Source of the DNA: an uncultured Alphaproteobacteria bacterium
Lineage (GTDB): Bacteria; Pseudomonadota; Alphaproteobacteria; HIMB59
Direction: 5' to 3'
Assembly (NCBI GenBank): GCA_902521485.1
Contig: CABYRQ010000006.1
Span: 1 to 55,165, forward strand
Length of the DNA: 55,165 nt
Of this stretch, positions 8,643 through 16,903 are shown piece after piece (position 1 is the stretch's first letter; every line of letters begins with the position of its first letter). Below the pieces are notes generated by a model. The model made no database searches and was not told where the DNA came from. It was given only the letters and a program-made list of their open reading frames with translations. Made by a program: the position numbers and the translations under genes.

Positions 8643-10407
8643 CTTTTTTTAAATTTAACTCTTTTAATTGTTTATCCTCTATTTTAACTGGTGCATTCAT
8701 CATTAAGTCTTGAGCTCTTTGGTTAAACGGGAAAGCTATTACTTCTCTGATATTTTCATTTTCACTGAGTAACATAATTATTCTGTCTAGACCCGGTGCA
8801 CATCCTCCGTGAGGGGGAACTCCATAATGAAAAGCATCAAACAAAGCACTAAATTTTGATTTAATCTCACTTTCGCCATATCCTGCAATTTCAAAAGCTT
8901 TTTTCATGATATCTGGTCTATGGTTTCTTATGGCTCCAGATGACAATTCTATTCCATTACACACGATGTCATATTGATATGCTAAAACATTCAAGGGTTC
9001 ATCTTTCGTCAATGCATCCATTCCTCCTTGTGGCATAGAAAAAGGATTGTGACTAAAGTCAATCTTGCCAGTTAAAACATCTTTTTCATACATAGGGTAG
9101 TCAACAATCCAGCAAAATTCATATTTATTTTTATCAATTAAATTTAAATCCTCTCCTACTTTTGAAATAACCCTTGATGAAAACTCATATGACTCATCTG
9201 GTAAATCACACACGAAAAGTAATCCATCATTTAGATTAAAATTATTATCTTTAATCATTTGGTTTAACTTTTCTTGATTAAAATTTTTAGCTAATGGGCC
9301 TTTAGGTAGTGAATTTTCAAAGTTTATATATCCAAGACCTTTTTTTCCTTGTTCTTGAGCCCATTTATTAAGGTTATCATAAAAACTTCTTGGCTTACCC
9401 TCAGAATTGAGGGCTTGAATACAATTAACAATAGCCCCCTTTTTTATTAAATTTTCAAAAATTTGAAGACCTGAACCCTCAAAATAATTTGTTACATCAG
9501 CTAATCTCAGAGGATTTCTTAAATCTGGTTTATCGCATCCAAAATTCTCAACACTGTCTTTGTAAGTAAAAGTTGGGAATGGAAGTTTATTTACTGATTT
9601 GTCTATAGGTTTAAATTTATCAAAAGTATTGAATAGTAAACGACTGATGACGTCTAAAACATCCTCTTGTGTGGCAAAACTCATTTCCATATCAATTTGA
9701 TAAAATTCACCAGGGGACCTATCAGCCCTACTATCTTCATCTCTAAAACATGGAGCTATTTGAAAATATTTATCAATACCAGAGGCCATATAAAGTTGCT
9801 TAAATTGCTGAGGTGCTTGAGGCAAAGCGTAAAAAGATCCTTTATGTAATCTGGAGGGTACCAGGTAATCTCTAGCACCTTCTGGAGAAGGAGCTGTTAG
9901 AATTGGAGTTGCTAATTCCATGAAACCCTCATTCTTCATATAATCTCTTACATAATTTATAATTTGATTTCTTAGCTTGATGTTACGTTGCATTTTGGAT
10001 CTTCTAAGGTCTAAATATCTATATTTTAATCTTACCTCTTCACCATAATCACTATCTGAATTTACCTCAAGTGGGAGAGCTTTAGAGCATCGGCTTAATA
10101 TTTCGAAACTTTCTATTTTCAATTCAACTTCACCTGACTCCAAATTTGTATTAATAGTTTCCTCGCTTCTTTTGGTTATTACACCAGAAATTTTAATTAC
10201 ATCCTCGTTTTTTATTTTTGATAATTCAGAAAAATTAACAGATGTATTATCTACTACACATTGTAAAAGTGAGGTTGAGTCTCTTAAATCTATAAATAAT
10301 AAATTTCCGTGGTCTCTTGATCTATTAACCCATCCGGAGACCGTAATTTTTTTACCTACTAGTTTATTATCAATGTCTTTTAAATAATAATCTCTATAAC
10401 TGTTCAT
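8632..10407 (-). CDS. aspS: Aspartyl-tRNA synthetase, probably non-discriminating (AspRS/Asp-tRNA(Asn) ligase)
   Basis: Class IIb synthetase charging tRNA(Asp), and probably tRNA(Asn), with aspartate. The N-terminal OB-fold carries GWVNRSRDHGN; motif 2 is FRDEDSRADR; motif 3 is GLDRIIMLL preceded by PPHGGCAPG. Length 591 is standard for the bacterial type with a GAD insertion domain. His33 in RDHG is the residue associated with non-discriminating AspRS, while discriminating enzymes such as the E. coli one have Leu there; that inference fits the nearby gatCAB. Convergent with topA (11-base overlap); overlaps hdaA by 14 bases. Confidence 0.96.
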   Translation of the reverse strand: MNSYRDYYLKDIDNKLVGKKITVSGWVNRSRDHGNLLFIDLRDSTSLLQCVVDNTSVNFSELSKIKNEDVIKISGVITKRSEETINTNLESGEVELKIESFEILSRCSKALPLEVNSDSDYGEEVRLKYRYLDLRRSKMQRNIKLRNQIINYVRDYMKNEGFMELATPILTAPSPEGARDYLVPSRLHKGSFYALPQAPQQFKQLYMASGIDKYFQIAPCFRDEDSRADRSPGEFYQIDMEMSFATQEDVLDVISRLLFNTFDKFKPIDKSVNKLPFPTFTYKDSVENFGCDKPDLRNPLRLADVTNYFEGSGLQIFENLIKKGAIVNCIQALNSEGKPRSFYDNLNKWAQEQGKKGLGYINFENSLPKGPLAKNFNQEKLNQMIKDNNFNLNDGLLFVCDLPDESYEFSSRVISKVGEDLNLIDKNKYEFCWIVDYPMYEKDVLTGKIDFSHNPFSMPQGGMDALTKDEPLNVLAYQYDIVCNGIELSSGAIRNHRPDIMKKAFEIAGYGESEIKSKFSALFDAFHYGVPPHGGCAPGLDRIIMLLSENENIREVIAFPFNQRAQDLMMNAPVKIEDKQLKELNLKKVSD

Positions 10408-11014
10408 AATACTTTCTAATTAGTGACAAATTAATATTATGGTTATTCTCATAAAGCAAATGATTAATGGTATTTGCTGCCTCAAATGCTGCTAGATATG
10501 TTCTTTCAGTATGATTCATTACTTCAATAATAATCTGTTCTGGAACACTAATAGATTTTAAAAACAAATATTTTTTTATTAATTTTAAAAGAAGGTCTTT
10601 ATTAGGATTTTGTATATTGCATAAATTAAATTGTCTTAACCTTGACTCAATATCTGGTAAATAAATTTTGTCAGATAGATTTTCAATAGAACTGTCAGAG
10701 GTAAATATAGTCAATGGAATATTATTTGATATAAAGTGCTGTAAAAAATGAAAAAAATTTTCATCCTTTGTAGGTAAATTATTTAAGTCTAAATAAGTTT
10801 CTTTCTTTATATGTAAATCTTTAGGTAATTTATTAATCAAATTAGTTTCAAAAACCTTAGAAAAATTATTTGCAATCGAGGTTTTACCAGATTTTCTCGG
10901 TCCATAAATAATTAGGTATTGTACTCTTTTCTTAAGCGATTGAATTACTGAGTCATTTTCTGAAGAAAGTATAATTTCCCCATCAGAGCTGTCTAAATTT
11001 AAAAATGTTTGCAC
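10394..11014 (-). CDS. hdaA: DnaA-like regulatory inactivation protein HdaA
   Basis: AAA+ protein related to the DnaA ATPase core; in alphaproteobacteria HdaA, with the sliding clamp, promotes ATP hydrolysis on DnaA and limits re-initiation. Visible: a P-loop GPRKSGKTS (38-46), a degenerate Walker B (YLDLNNL), an arginine-bearing PDIESRLRQF (box VII-like), and a C-terminal four-helix lid with the sensor-2 region. There is no DNA-binding domain IV, as expected for Hda. Length 206. The GTG start overlaps the preceding stop as TAGTG. Location beside purM-purN is the common alphaproteobacterial arrangement. The clamp-binding peptide is not clear: QTFLNLD at the N-terminus is a candidate. Confidence 0.83.
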   Translation of the reverse strand: MQTFLNLDSSDGEIILSSENDSVIQSLKKRVQYLIIYGPRKSGKTSIANNFSKVFETNLINKLPKDLHIKKETYLDLNNLPTKDENFFHFLQHFISNNIPLTIFTSDSSIENLSDKIYLPDIESRLRQFNLCNIQNPNKDLLLKLIKKYLFLKSISVPEQIIIEVMNHTERTYLAAFEAANTINHLLYENNHNINLSLIRKYYEQL

Positions 11015-11649
11015 TAAAAAAAATTTACCAAGAAATTAATCTGTTTATTATCAAAGATATTTTCAAAATCTAATAGTAATTTGTTTTGTTCATAAGATAA
11101 TATCTTGGGCTCTAAGCCAGTAAAGTATTTTAATTTTTTATAATTTGATGGATCGATAGATAGTTGATAAGTGCTTTTATTTTTATCCAAGAGATTAAAC
11201 CATAATAATTTTAAATTTATATTTTTCGAAAACTTGTGTAATCGAAAATAATTTTCATTAAAATTTAAGTATATATAAGAGTCTTTTTCAAAGTTTTGAA
11301 TTATAAAATTTGGACAATTTTCAAATTTATTATTGAATTTAAAAAAATTTTCTAGTAATGAACAATTTAAAAAAAATAAATTATGATTGATATTTTTTGC
11401 ATATAATTCTTTAGATAAATTATCTATATCAACTTTAAGAGATATTTGAGTATTACTAAAATTAATATTATAAATATTTTTTTCTATTGAAGCTATAATG
11501 TCTTCCTCGGTAATTGAATTATTTATTCTGAAAAGTAATTCTTGATAATTTTGAAGATTGCTGTCTTTTTGAATAGTAATTTCTTGATAAGCTGATAAAT
11601 TTTTTAAATTAAATGCAAGGAATATACTAATTAGATATAAATATTTCAT
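11014..11649 (-). CDS. Predicted secreted protein, possibly DUF2066 family
   Basis: A 211-residue protein with a likely N-terminal signal peptide (hydrophobic stretch 3-15, cleavage probably after NLSA near residue 20). The rest is rich in Asn, Lys, Phe and Ile and has no catalytic motif I recognise. The neighbourhood (secreted protein, then hdaA, opposite purM) is where many proteobacteria carry a DUF2066 lipoprotein or periplasmic protein, and the pattern of an early 'QEITIQKD...' strand and a late 'LDFENIF' would fit. I see no decisive sequence signature, so the family is a guess from position. Its ATG shares a base with the TTG start of purM. Confidence 0.5.
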   Translation of the reverse strand: MKYLYLISIFLAFNLKNLSAYQEITIQKDSNLQNYQELLFRINNSITEEDIIASIEKNIYNINFSNTQISLKVDIDNLSKELYAKNINHNLFFLNCSLLENFFKFNNKFENCPNFIIQNFEKDSYIYLNFNENYFRLHKFSKNINLKLLWFNLLDKNKSTYQLSIDPSNYKKLKYFTGLEPKILSYEQNKLLLDFENIFDNKQINFLVNFF

Positions 11650-12599
11650 TGAGCAAACTATACAAAAAATCGGGTGTTGATGTAATAAAAACTGACAAAC
11701 TTATTAGTCAGGCACTAAAATTTATCAAAAGCTCTCACAATGATAAAGTTTTAGGAAATAAATTAGGTTTTAGTGCAGAATATAGAGTTAATAAGGATGT
11801 TACGCTTTGTGCCGCTACAGATGGAGTAGGAACTAAGGCTATATTGGCTGCTGAGCTTAATGATTATAAAGGAATTGGACAAGATTTGGTTGCAATGTGC
11901 TCAAATGATTTGCTTTGCAACAAGGCAAAACCACTTTTTTTTTTAGACTACTTTGCCTGCAGTTCGGTCAAGTCAAAACAATATACTGAAATATTGAGAA
12001 GTATCACAGGTGCTTGTAAAAAGATTAATTGCTCACTTATTGGTGGTGAAACTGCTGAAATGCCATCTTTATATAAGGGTAATCATTTTGATATTGCTGG
12101 TTTTTTAGTAGGAATAAAAGAGAAATATAAAACTTTAAACGTAACAAGAGGGGATCTTATATTTGGAATAAAATCAAATGGATTTCACTCAAATGGATTT
12201 TCTCTTATTAGAAAAATTATTAATAAAAATAAAATTAATATTAAAATGGCAAAATTTAATAAACAAAAGCTCTCTAATCTTATTATGAGACCTACACGAC
12301 TTTACCATAGGTATATTAATTATTATGATTTAAAGTATATAAAAACACTTTCCCATATTACTGGAGGTGGCGTTTATTCAAATTTCAAACGTAGTATACC
12401 TAAGGGTACAAAATTTGATTTGAATATAATTAAGCTACCTAAAGAGTACGATTTTATTAAAGATAACATAAACATTTCTAACGTCGAATTAATGGAAATA
12501 TTTAATTGTGGAATAGGTATGATATTTGTAATTAATAAAAAGCATTATAAGAGATTTATTAAAAGAAACTTGTTTAGTCTAATTGGTGAAATTAAATAA
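11649..12599 (+). CDS. purM: Phosphoribosylformylglycinamidine cyclo-ligase (AIR synthetase)
   Basis: Closes the imidazole ring of aminoimidazole ribonucleotide using ATP. Family motifs: the N-terminal YKKSGVDV, GVGTKAILA with the phosphate-binding loop, GQDLVAMCSNDLL, LDYFACS, and GGETAEMPSLY near residue 140, then ITGGGVYSN in the C-terminal domain. At 316 residues it is shorter than the usual 340-350, mainly by trimming at the C-terminus. The TTG start is chosen because SKLYKKSGVDV matches the family N-terminus exactly and no ATG lies nearby. Overlaps purN. Confidence 0.95.
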   Translation: MSKLYKKSGVDVIKTDKLISQALKFIKSSHNDKVLGNKLGFSAEYRVNKDVTLCAATDGVGTKAILAAELNDYKGIGQDLVAMCSNDLLCNKAKPLFFLDYFACSSVKSKQYTEILRSITGACKKINCSLIGGETAEMPSLYKGNHFDIAGFLVGIKEKYKTLNVTRGDLIFGIKSNGFHSNGFSLIRKIINKNKINIKMAKFNKQKLSNLIMRPTRLYHRYINYYDLKYIKTLSHITGGGVYSNFKRSIPKGTKFDLNIIKLPKEYDFIKDNINISNVELMEIFNCGIGMIFVINKKHYKRFIKRNLFSLIGEIK

Positions 12600-13128
12600 T
12601 CATAAAAAAGTATCCTTTTTGATATCAGGGAGTGGTTCTAATCTTCTAAAAATATTAAAAAAAAATCATATAAATAAAGATTTTAAAGTCATAACTATTA
12701 TCAGTAATAATAATATCTCAACAAAAATTAAATCTTATGTGGGTAAGTTTTATAAAGATGTTTTAGTTAAAGAATACCAAAAAACATTACAAAAAGAAAA
12801 TTTCAACAATACAGATATTATTTTTTCAGTTGGTTATATGAAAGTTATTGAAAAGAGAATTATAAATAACTTTGATGTTATAAATTTACATCCCTCAATC
12901 CTTCCTAATTATAAAGGACTTATGACACAAAAAAGAATGTTAATAAATAATGAAAAATACTATGGTTTTACCATTCATAAGGTTTCTCCTGAATTAGACG
13001 ATGGTCAAATAATCTCAAATAAAACCAAAAAAATTAACACTAAAAATGAGTCAGAACTTATGAAAAAACATAAAAGTTTAGAGCATCAATTTGTATACAA
13101 ACAACTAGTTAATTATTTATTCAACTAG
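12586..13128 (+). CDS. purN: Phosphoribosylglycinamide formyltransferase
   Basis: Transfers a formyl group from 10-formyl-THF to GAR. Sequence shows the N-terminal SGSGSNL loop, the catalytic [12 protein letters not shown] (Asn and His of the triad) and [11 protein letters not shown] with the catalytic aspartate. Length about 180, slightly short (E. coli 212). Candidate starts are TTG at 12583 and GTG at 12586; GTG gives [15 protein letters not shown] and is preferred. The start lies inside the purM end (14-base overlap), and the 3' end overlaps convergent ndk by 12 bases. Confidence 0.94.
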   Translation: MKLNNHKKVSFLISGSGSNLLKILKKNHINKDFKVITIISNNNISTKIKSYVGKFYKDVLVKEYQKTLQKENFNNTDIIFSVGYMKVIEKRIINNFDVINLHPSILPNYKGLMTQKRMLINNEKYYGFTIHKVSPELDDGQIISNKTKKINTKNESELMKKHKSLEHQFVYKQLVNYLFN

Positions 13129-13533
13129 TTCAGATCCTGAAAAAAAGAAACTGATTTCAATTTTTGCATTTTCCTCAGAGTCGCTTCCATGAACTGAGTT
13201 TGCTTCAATAGACTCGGCGTATTGTTTTCTTATAGTTCCTTCTTCAGCTTCATCTGGGTTAGTAGCACCCATAATTTTACGATATTTTAATACAGCGTCT
13301 TCTCCCTCTAAAACTTGTACTTGTACAGCGCCAGATGTCATGTACTCAACTAAACTATTAAAAAAAGGTCTTTCTTTGTGTACTTCATAAAAAATTTGTG
13401 CTTGATTTTTGGTCAAATATATTTTTTTTGAAGCTAAAATTTTTAAATCAGCATTTTCAATCATTTGATTGATATGACCAATTAAATTTCTTTTTACAGC
13501 ATCTGGTTTGATTATCGAAAATGTTTTTTGCAT
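13117..13533 (-). CDS. ndk: Nucleoside diphosphate kinase
   Basis: Transfers the terminal phosphate between NTPs and NDPs via a phosphohistidine. H115 in NSVHGSDS is the active histidine; [11 protein letters not shown] at the N-terminus and [14 protein letters not shown] are family hallmarks. Length 138 is standard. It has one of the strongest ribosome binding sites in the window: the TAG stop of pepA is followed to give TAGGAG six bases before this ATG, so translation is coupled to or re-initiated after pepA. Convergent overlap with purN. Confidence 0.97.
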   Translation of the reverse strand: MQKTFSIIKPDAVKRNLIGHINQMIENADLKILASKKIYLTKNQAQIFYEVHKERPFFNSLVEYMTSGAVQVQVLEGEDAVLKYRKIMGATNPDEAEEGTIRKQYAESIEANSVHGSDSEENAKIEISFFFSGSELVE

Positions 13534-13541
13534 ATTAGCTC

Positions 13542-14921
13542 CTAATTTTTGAAATAATTACTTATAAAATCTGAAATCAATGTCAAGCCGAAACCTGTAG
13601 AACCTTTATTGTTCATAATATCTCCAGCATTTTTCCATGTGGTTCCAGCAATATCAAGATGAGCCCATTTTGTATCCTTTGGAACAAACCTTTGTAAGAA
13701 TTGTGCAGCTGTCACTGACCCACCATATCTTCCAGTACCTATATTTTTCAAATCAACAAATGGTGAGTTAAGTTCTTTATCGAAATCGTCATGAAGAGGC
13801 ATTCTCCAAACTTTTTCATTTGTATCTAAACCAGATTGATAAAGTGTATGTGCCAACTTATCATCATTACAAAATAAGCCTGCATAATGTTGCCCGAGGG
13901 CAACCATAATTGCTCCAGTTAATGTTGCAAAATCAATAACAATCTTTGGCTTATATTTTTCACAACCATAAGTGATTATATCAGCAAGCACTAATCTACC
14001 CTCAGCATCTGTATTCAATACCTCTACATTGATACCTTTATAAGATTTAATGATATCTCCAGGTTTATAAGCACTGCCACTAGGCATATTTTCTACAAGC
14101 CCAACAATACCTGCGTATGAAAAGTTTGTTTTAATTTCACTTAAATATTTAATAATTGATACTGTAACTGCAGCTCCAGCCATATCCCACTTCATATCTT
14201 CCATACCACCACTAGGTTTTATAGATATACCCCCGCTATCAAAACATACTCCTTTACCAACAAATAGAATATCGACATTCTTTCTATTATTTCTTTTAAT
14301 AAATTCCATAACCATCGGTTCTCTTTTACTACCTTGACTAACAGCTAGAAGGCACCTTAAACCAATTTTTGATAATTGATTTTTATTTAGGGAAGATACT
14401 TTCACATTCTGTTTATTTATCTGGGTTATAGTTTTTTTAGCAAATGATATTGGATAGATAACATTACTCGGCTCAGAAACTAATTCTTTAAGAAAATTAA
14501 TGGAATTAATTAAACTTAAATAATTTTTCGAAAGTTTAAAATTAGTCTTAAATTTTACTGAAGATGAATTTTTTTTATATTTCGAATAGATAAAATCTTT
14601 CTGCAAAAATCCATATACTAAAGCATCTAAATCTATTCCTTTACTAACATTTATTGATATCTGAGATATGGAATACTTAATGGAATTGTCATAAATGAAT
14701 GAACCTAATACAGATTTATTAAAATGATTTTTGGAGGTTTTTTGATAATAAATTTTTAAAAAGTATTTGGAATTTGTAATTTCTAAAAAATATTTGAAAA
14801 TACATATTTTGTTGTAACTATATTTTTTTAAATCCTTTTTATTTGATGATTTATCACTTACATCTACTGTTAATTTTATACTTTGATTAGGTTTATTTAT
14901 TAAGTTAAATTGAGCTTTCAT
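13542..14921 (-). CDS. pepA: Leucyl aminopeptidase (M17 family)
   Basis: Di-metal cytosolic aminopeptidase. The metal and catalytic motifs are intact: [11 protein letters not shown] (metal-ligand and catalytic lysine), MKWDMAGAA, and the PROSITE-type [12 protein letters not shown]. The C-terminal catalytic domain is well conserved, while the N-terminal 150 residues are diverged and lysine-rich. Two start choices exist: ATG 14921 gives 459 residues and an N-terminus beginning KAQFNL, and ATG 14945 adds 8 residues while intruding further into divergent lptF. I prefer 14921. The neighbour order pepA opposite lptF-lptG matches other alphaproteobacteria, where holC often follows pepA; here ndk does and no holC is present. 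Confidence 0.94.
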   Translation of the reverse strand: MKAQFNLINKPNQSIKLTVDVSDKSSNKKDLKKYSYNKICIFKYFLEITNSKYFLKIYYQKTSKNHFNKSVLGSFIYDNSIKYSISQISINVSKGIDLDALVYGFLQKDFIYSKYKKNSSSVKFKTNFKLSKNYLSLINSINFLKELVSEPSNVIYPISFAKKTITQINKQNVKVSSLNKNQLSKIGLRCLLAVSQGSKREPMVMEFIKRNNRKNVDILFVGKGVCFDSGGISIKPSGGMEDMKWDMAGAAVTVSIIKYLSEIKTNFSYAGIVGLVENMPSGSAYKPGDIIKSYKGINVEVLNTDAEGRLVLADIITYGCEKYKPKIVIDFATLTGAIMVALGQHYAGLFCNDDKLAHTLYQSGLDTNEKVWRMPLHDDFDKELNSPFVDLKNIGTGRYGGSVTAAQFLQRFVPKDTKWAHLDIAGTTWKNAGDIMNNKGSTGFGLTLISDFISNYFKN

Positions 14922-15960
14922 GTTAGGAGATGCTAGATCATACATAATTTATAATTTTTTAAAATATATTTTAATAAACATTATAATTTTTTTAGGTTTA
15001 ATATGGTTTTCACAAATTCTCAGAATACTAGAACTTCAGCAGTCTATTACAACTCAATTATTTGATGTCATTGATACGACAATATTAGTTTTACCAAGCT
15101 TTTTAAGCCCATTAATGCCCTTCTTACTATTATTAGGGAGTTTTTTTTTAAATTATAAATTTAATGTAAGTAATGAGATAATTATATTAAAACAATATTT
15201 TTCATTGAAAGATAACTTTTTAATATTTTTAATTCTATTATTAGGTCTTTTTATTATTTACTTTATAAATAACGAGATCGTTTCAGTAAATTTATATAAT
15301 AAATATAAAGTTAAAGAATTAGACATTAGAAATAATTTAAAATTAGGAGTGCCGTCTATAAATGAGTTTCATATAGAAAATGATGTGAGTATATTCTTCG
15401 AAAAAAAGATAGATAATAAATTTTATAATGTTGAAGCTATAATTTTTGAGGATGGTCAATTTATAAAAGCAAATAGTGCGAACATAGAGATAGAGAACAA
15501 AAATTACAATATTATCTTTTATAAAGGTGAAAGAGTAATATTAAATAATTTTGAAAAAAGCAAAACATCGTTTGATAAATTTATATATAGTATAGAGAAT
15601 AAAGAAATTGAAGAGTTAACATATGATAAGGAGCACTTCAATACATTCGAATTATTAGATAAAAAAGAAGACAATGAATTTTATTATCATGGACATAATA
15701 GAATTTATCAATATTTACTTATGTTAACAATTATTCTCATTTCATTCAGAGTTCTATTAAATTATTCAGGTAAAAAAAGTGTTTTTGGATATTACTTATT
15801 TTTATTTCTTGGGGTGTTAGTAGCTCAACTCATAAACTCTTATTTAATATTTATTTTAAAAAATAATGATACTTTTAATTTATATTACTATTATTTAATA
15901 AACTTTATTGTTCTCTCAATTTATAGCTACTTTATAATTAATTTTAATGAAAATAATTAG
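14920..15960 (+). CDS. lptF: LPS export system permease LptF
   Basis: One of the two inner-membrane permeases of the LptB2FG transporter that extracts LPS. A 346-residue chain with two or three hydrophobic segments at the N-terminus (about 17-35, 48-75, 93-112), a periplasmic jellyroll-like central region, and three hydrophobic segments at the C-terminus (from about 260) - the LptF/G layout. First of the lptF-lptG-lptD-surA-pdxA-rsmA string. The ATG at 14920 shares two bases with the pepA start on the other strand. An AGGAG lies just downstream of this ATG, so a later non-ATG start cannot be excluded. Overlaps lptG by 14 bases. Confidence 0.88.
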   Translation: MLGDARSYIIYNFLKYILINIIIFLGLIWFSQILRILELQQSITTQLFDVIDTTILVLPSFLSPLMPFLLLLGSFFLNYKFNVSNEIIILKQYFSLKDNFLIFLILLLGLFIIYFINNEIVSVNLYNKYKVKELDIRNNLKLGVPSINEFHIENDVSIFFEKKIDNKFYNVEAIIFEDGQFIKANSANIEIENKNYNIIFYKGERVILNNFEKSKTSFDKFIYSIENKEIEELTYDKEHFNTFELLDKKEDNEFYYHGHNRIYQYLLMLTIILISFRVLLNYSGKKSVFGYYLFLFLGVLVAQLINSYLIFILKNNDTFNLYYYYLINFIVLSIYSYFIINFNENN

Positions 15961-16903
15961 ACTTTTATATTTAAAATATATTTTGTCCCTATCGATATGT
16001 TTGATTTCAAGTTACGTAATATTTTTTATTTTTTCATTATTAGGTAATTTGAATGAGGATTATTTTTTTAAAACAATAATAAATCTAAGTTTATTGAATT
16101 CATTTCAAATATTATTGTATTTACCATGTTTTATTTTTTTAATATCAGTAATTTTACTTACTATTTTTTTAAGATCAAAAAATGAGATGATTATAATTAA
16201 AAGTTACATAAACATTAAAATGATGATGATATTTTTTTTGCCTGTAGCTTTTTTTTTTACAATTTTAGAATTAAATAAAAATGATTTAGTAACTTTTTTT
16301 GAAAATAGTAAAAATAATCTTGTACAACAAAAAAATGAAAATTTACCAAGAATAATTATAAATGAACAAAATGGTTATAAAGATTTAATTGTTTTAAAAA
16401 ATATTAATAAAAAAAATTTAGAAAAGGCAGAATTTAGATACTATCAAATTTTTAATAAAAAAATTGAAGTAGCTGAGTTTAGTAATAATTTAAAGATATT
16501 TAATAACAATCTTATAGCGACTAATTATAGTCAATATAAAGAAAATATAATCAAAGATTATGCTAACCAAAAAATTATTAATATTAATTTTAACGATTTA
16601 TTTAAGCAAAGTTCTATTGTTCTAAATTTATCAAGTAAATATAATTATGAAATTAATAATAAATTAATAAATGAATTTGTATTTTTTATTCTTTTTTTGT
16701 GTTATGTCTTTTTTATATTTTCGAATAAAAAATATGTAAATATCAAAGAAAGTTTATCCAATCCAATTTTAATATCTTTATTTTTTATAATATATTCTTT
16801 TTTAATTTTTAATAATTCTCTAAGTATTTTTAAAAATGAATTTGAAATCTTAGCAAGTTGTATAATTGGAATATTAGTGTTGAAGGAAAGTTTGTATGAA
16901 TAG
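15947..16903 (+). CDS. lptG: LPS export system permease LptG
   Basis: Second permease of LptB2FG. 318 residues: N-terminal hydrophobic segments (about 8-30, 45-75, 90-105), a Lys/Asn-rich periplasmic domain, and C-terminal segments from about 243. Short compared with the usual 350-360. Assignment relies on topology and on position between lptF and lptD; primary sequence is strongly eroded by AT bias. LptA, LptB and LptC are not in this window. Overlaps lptF by 14 and lptD by 8 bases, consistent with one transcript. Confidence 0.85.
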   Translation: MKIIRLLYLKYILSLSICLISSYVIFFIFSLLGNLNEDYFFKTIINLSLLNSFQILLYLPCFIFLISVILLTIFLRSKNEMIIIKSYINIKMMMIFFLPVAFFFTILELNKNDLVTFFENSKNNLVQQKNENLPRIIINEQNGYKDLIVLKNINKKNLEKAEFRYYQIFNKKIEVAEFSNNLKIFNNNLIATNYSQYKENIIKDYANQKIININFNDLFKQSSIVLNLSSKYNYEINNKLINEFVFFILFLCYVFFIFSNKKYVNIKESLSNPILISLFFIIYSFLIFNNSLSIFKNEFEILASCIIGILVLKESLYE

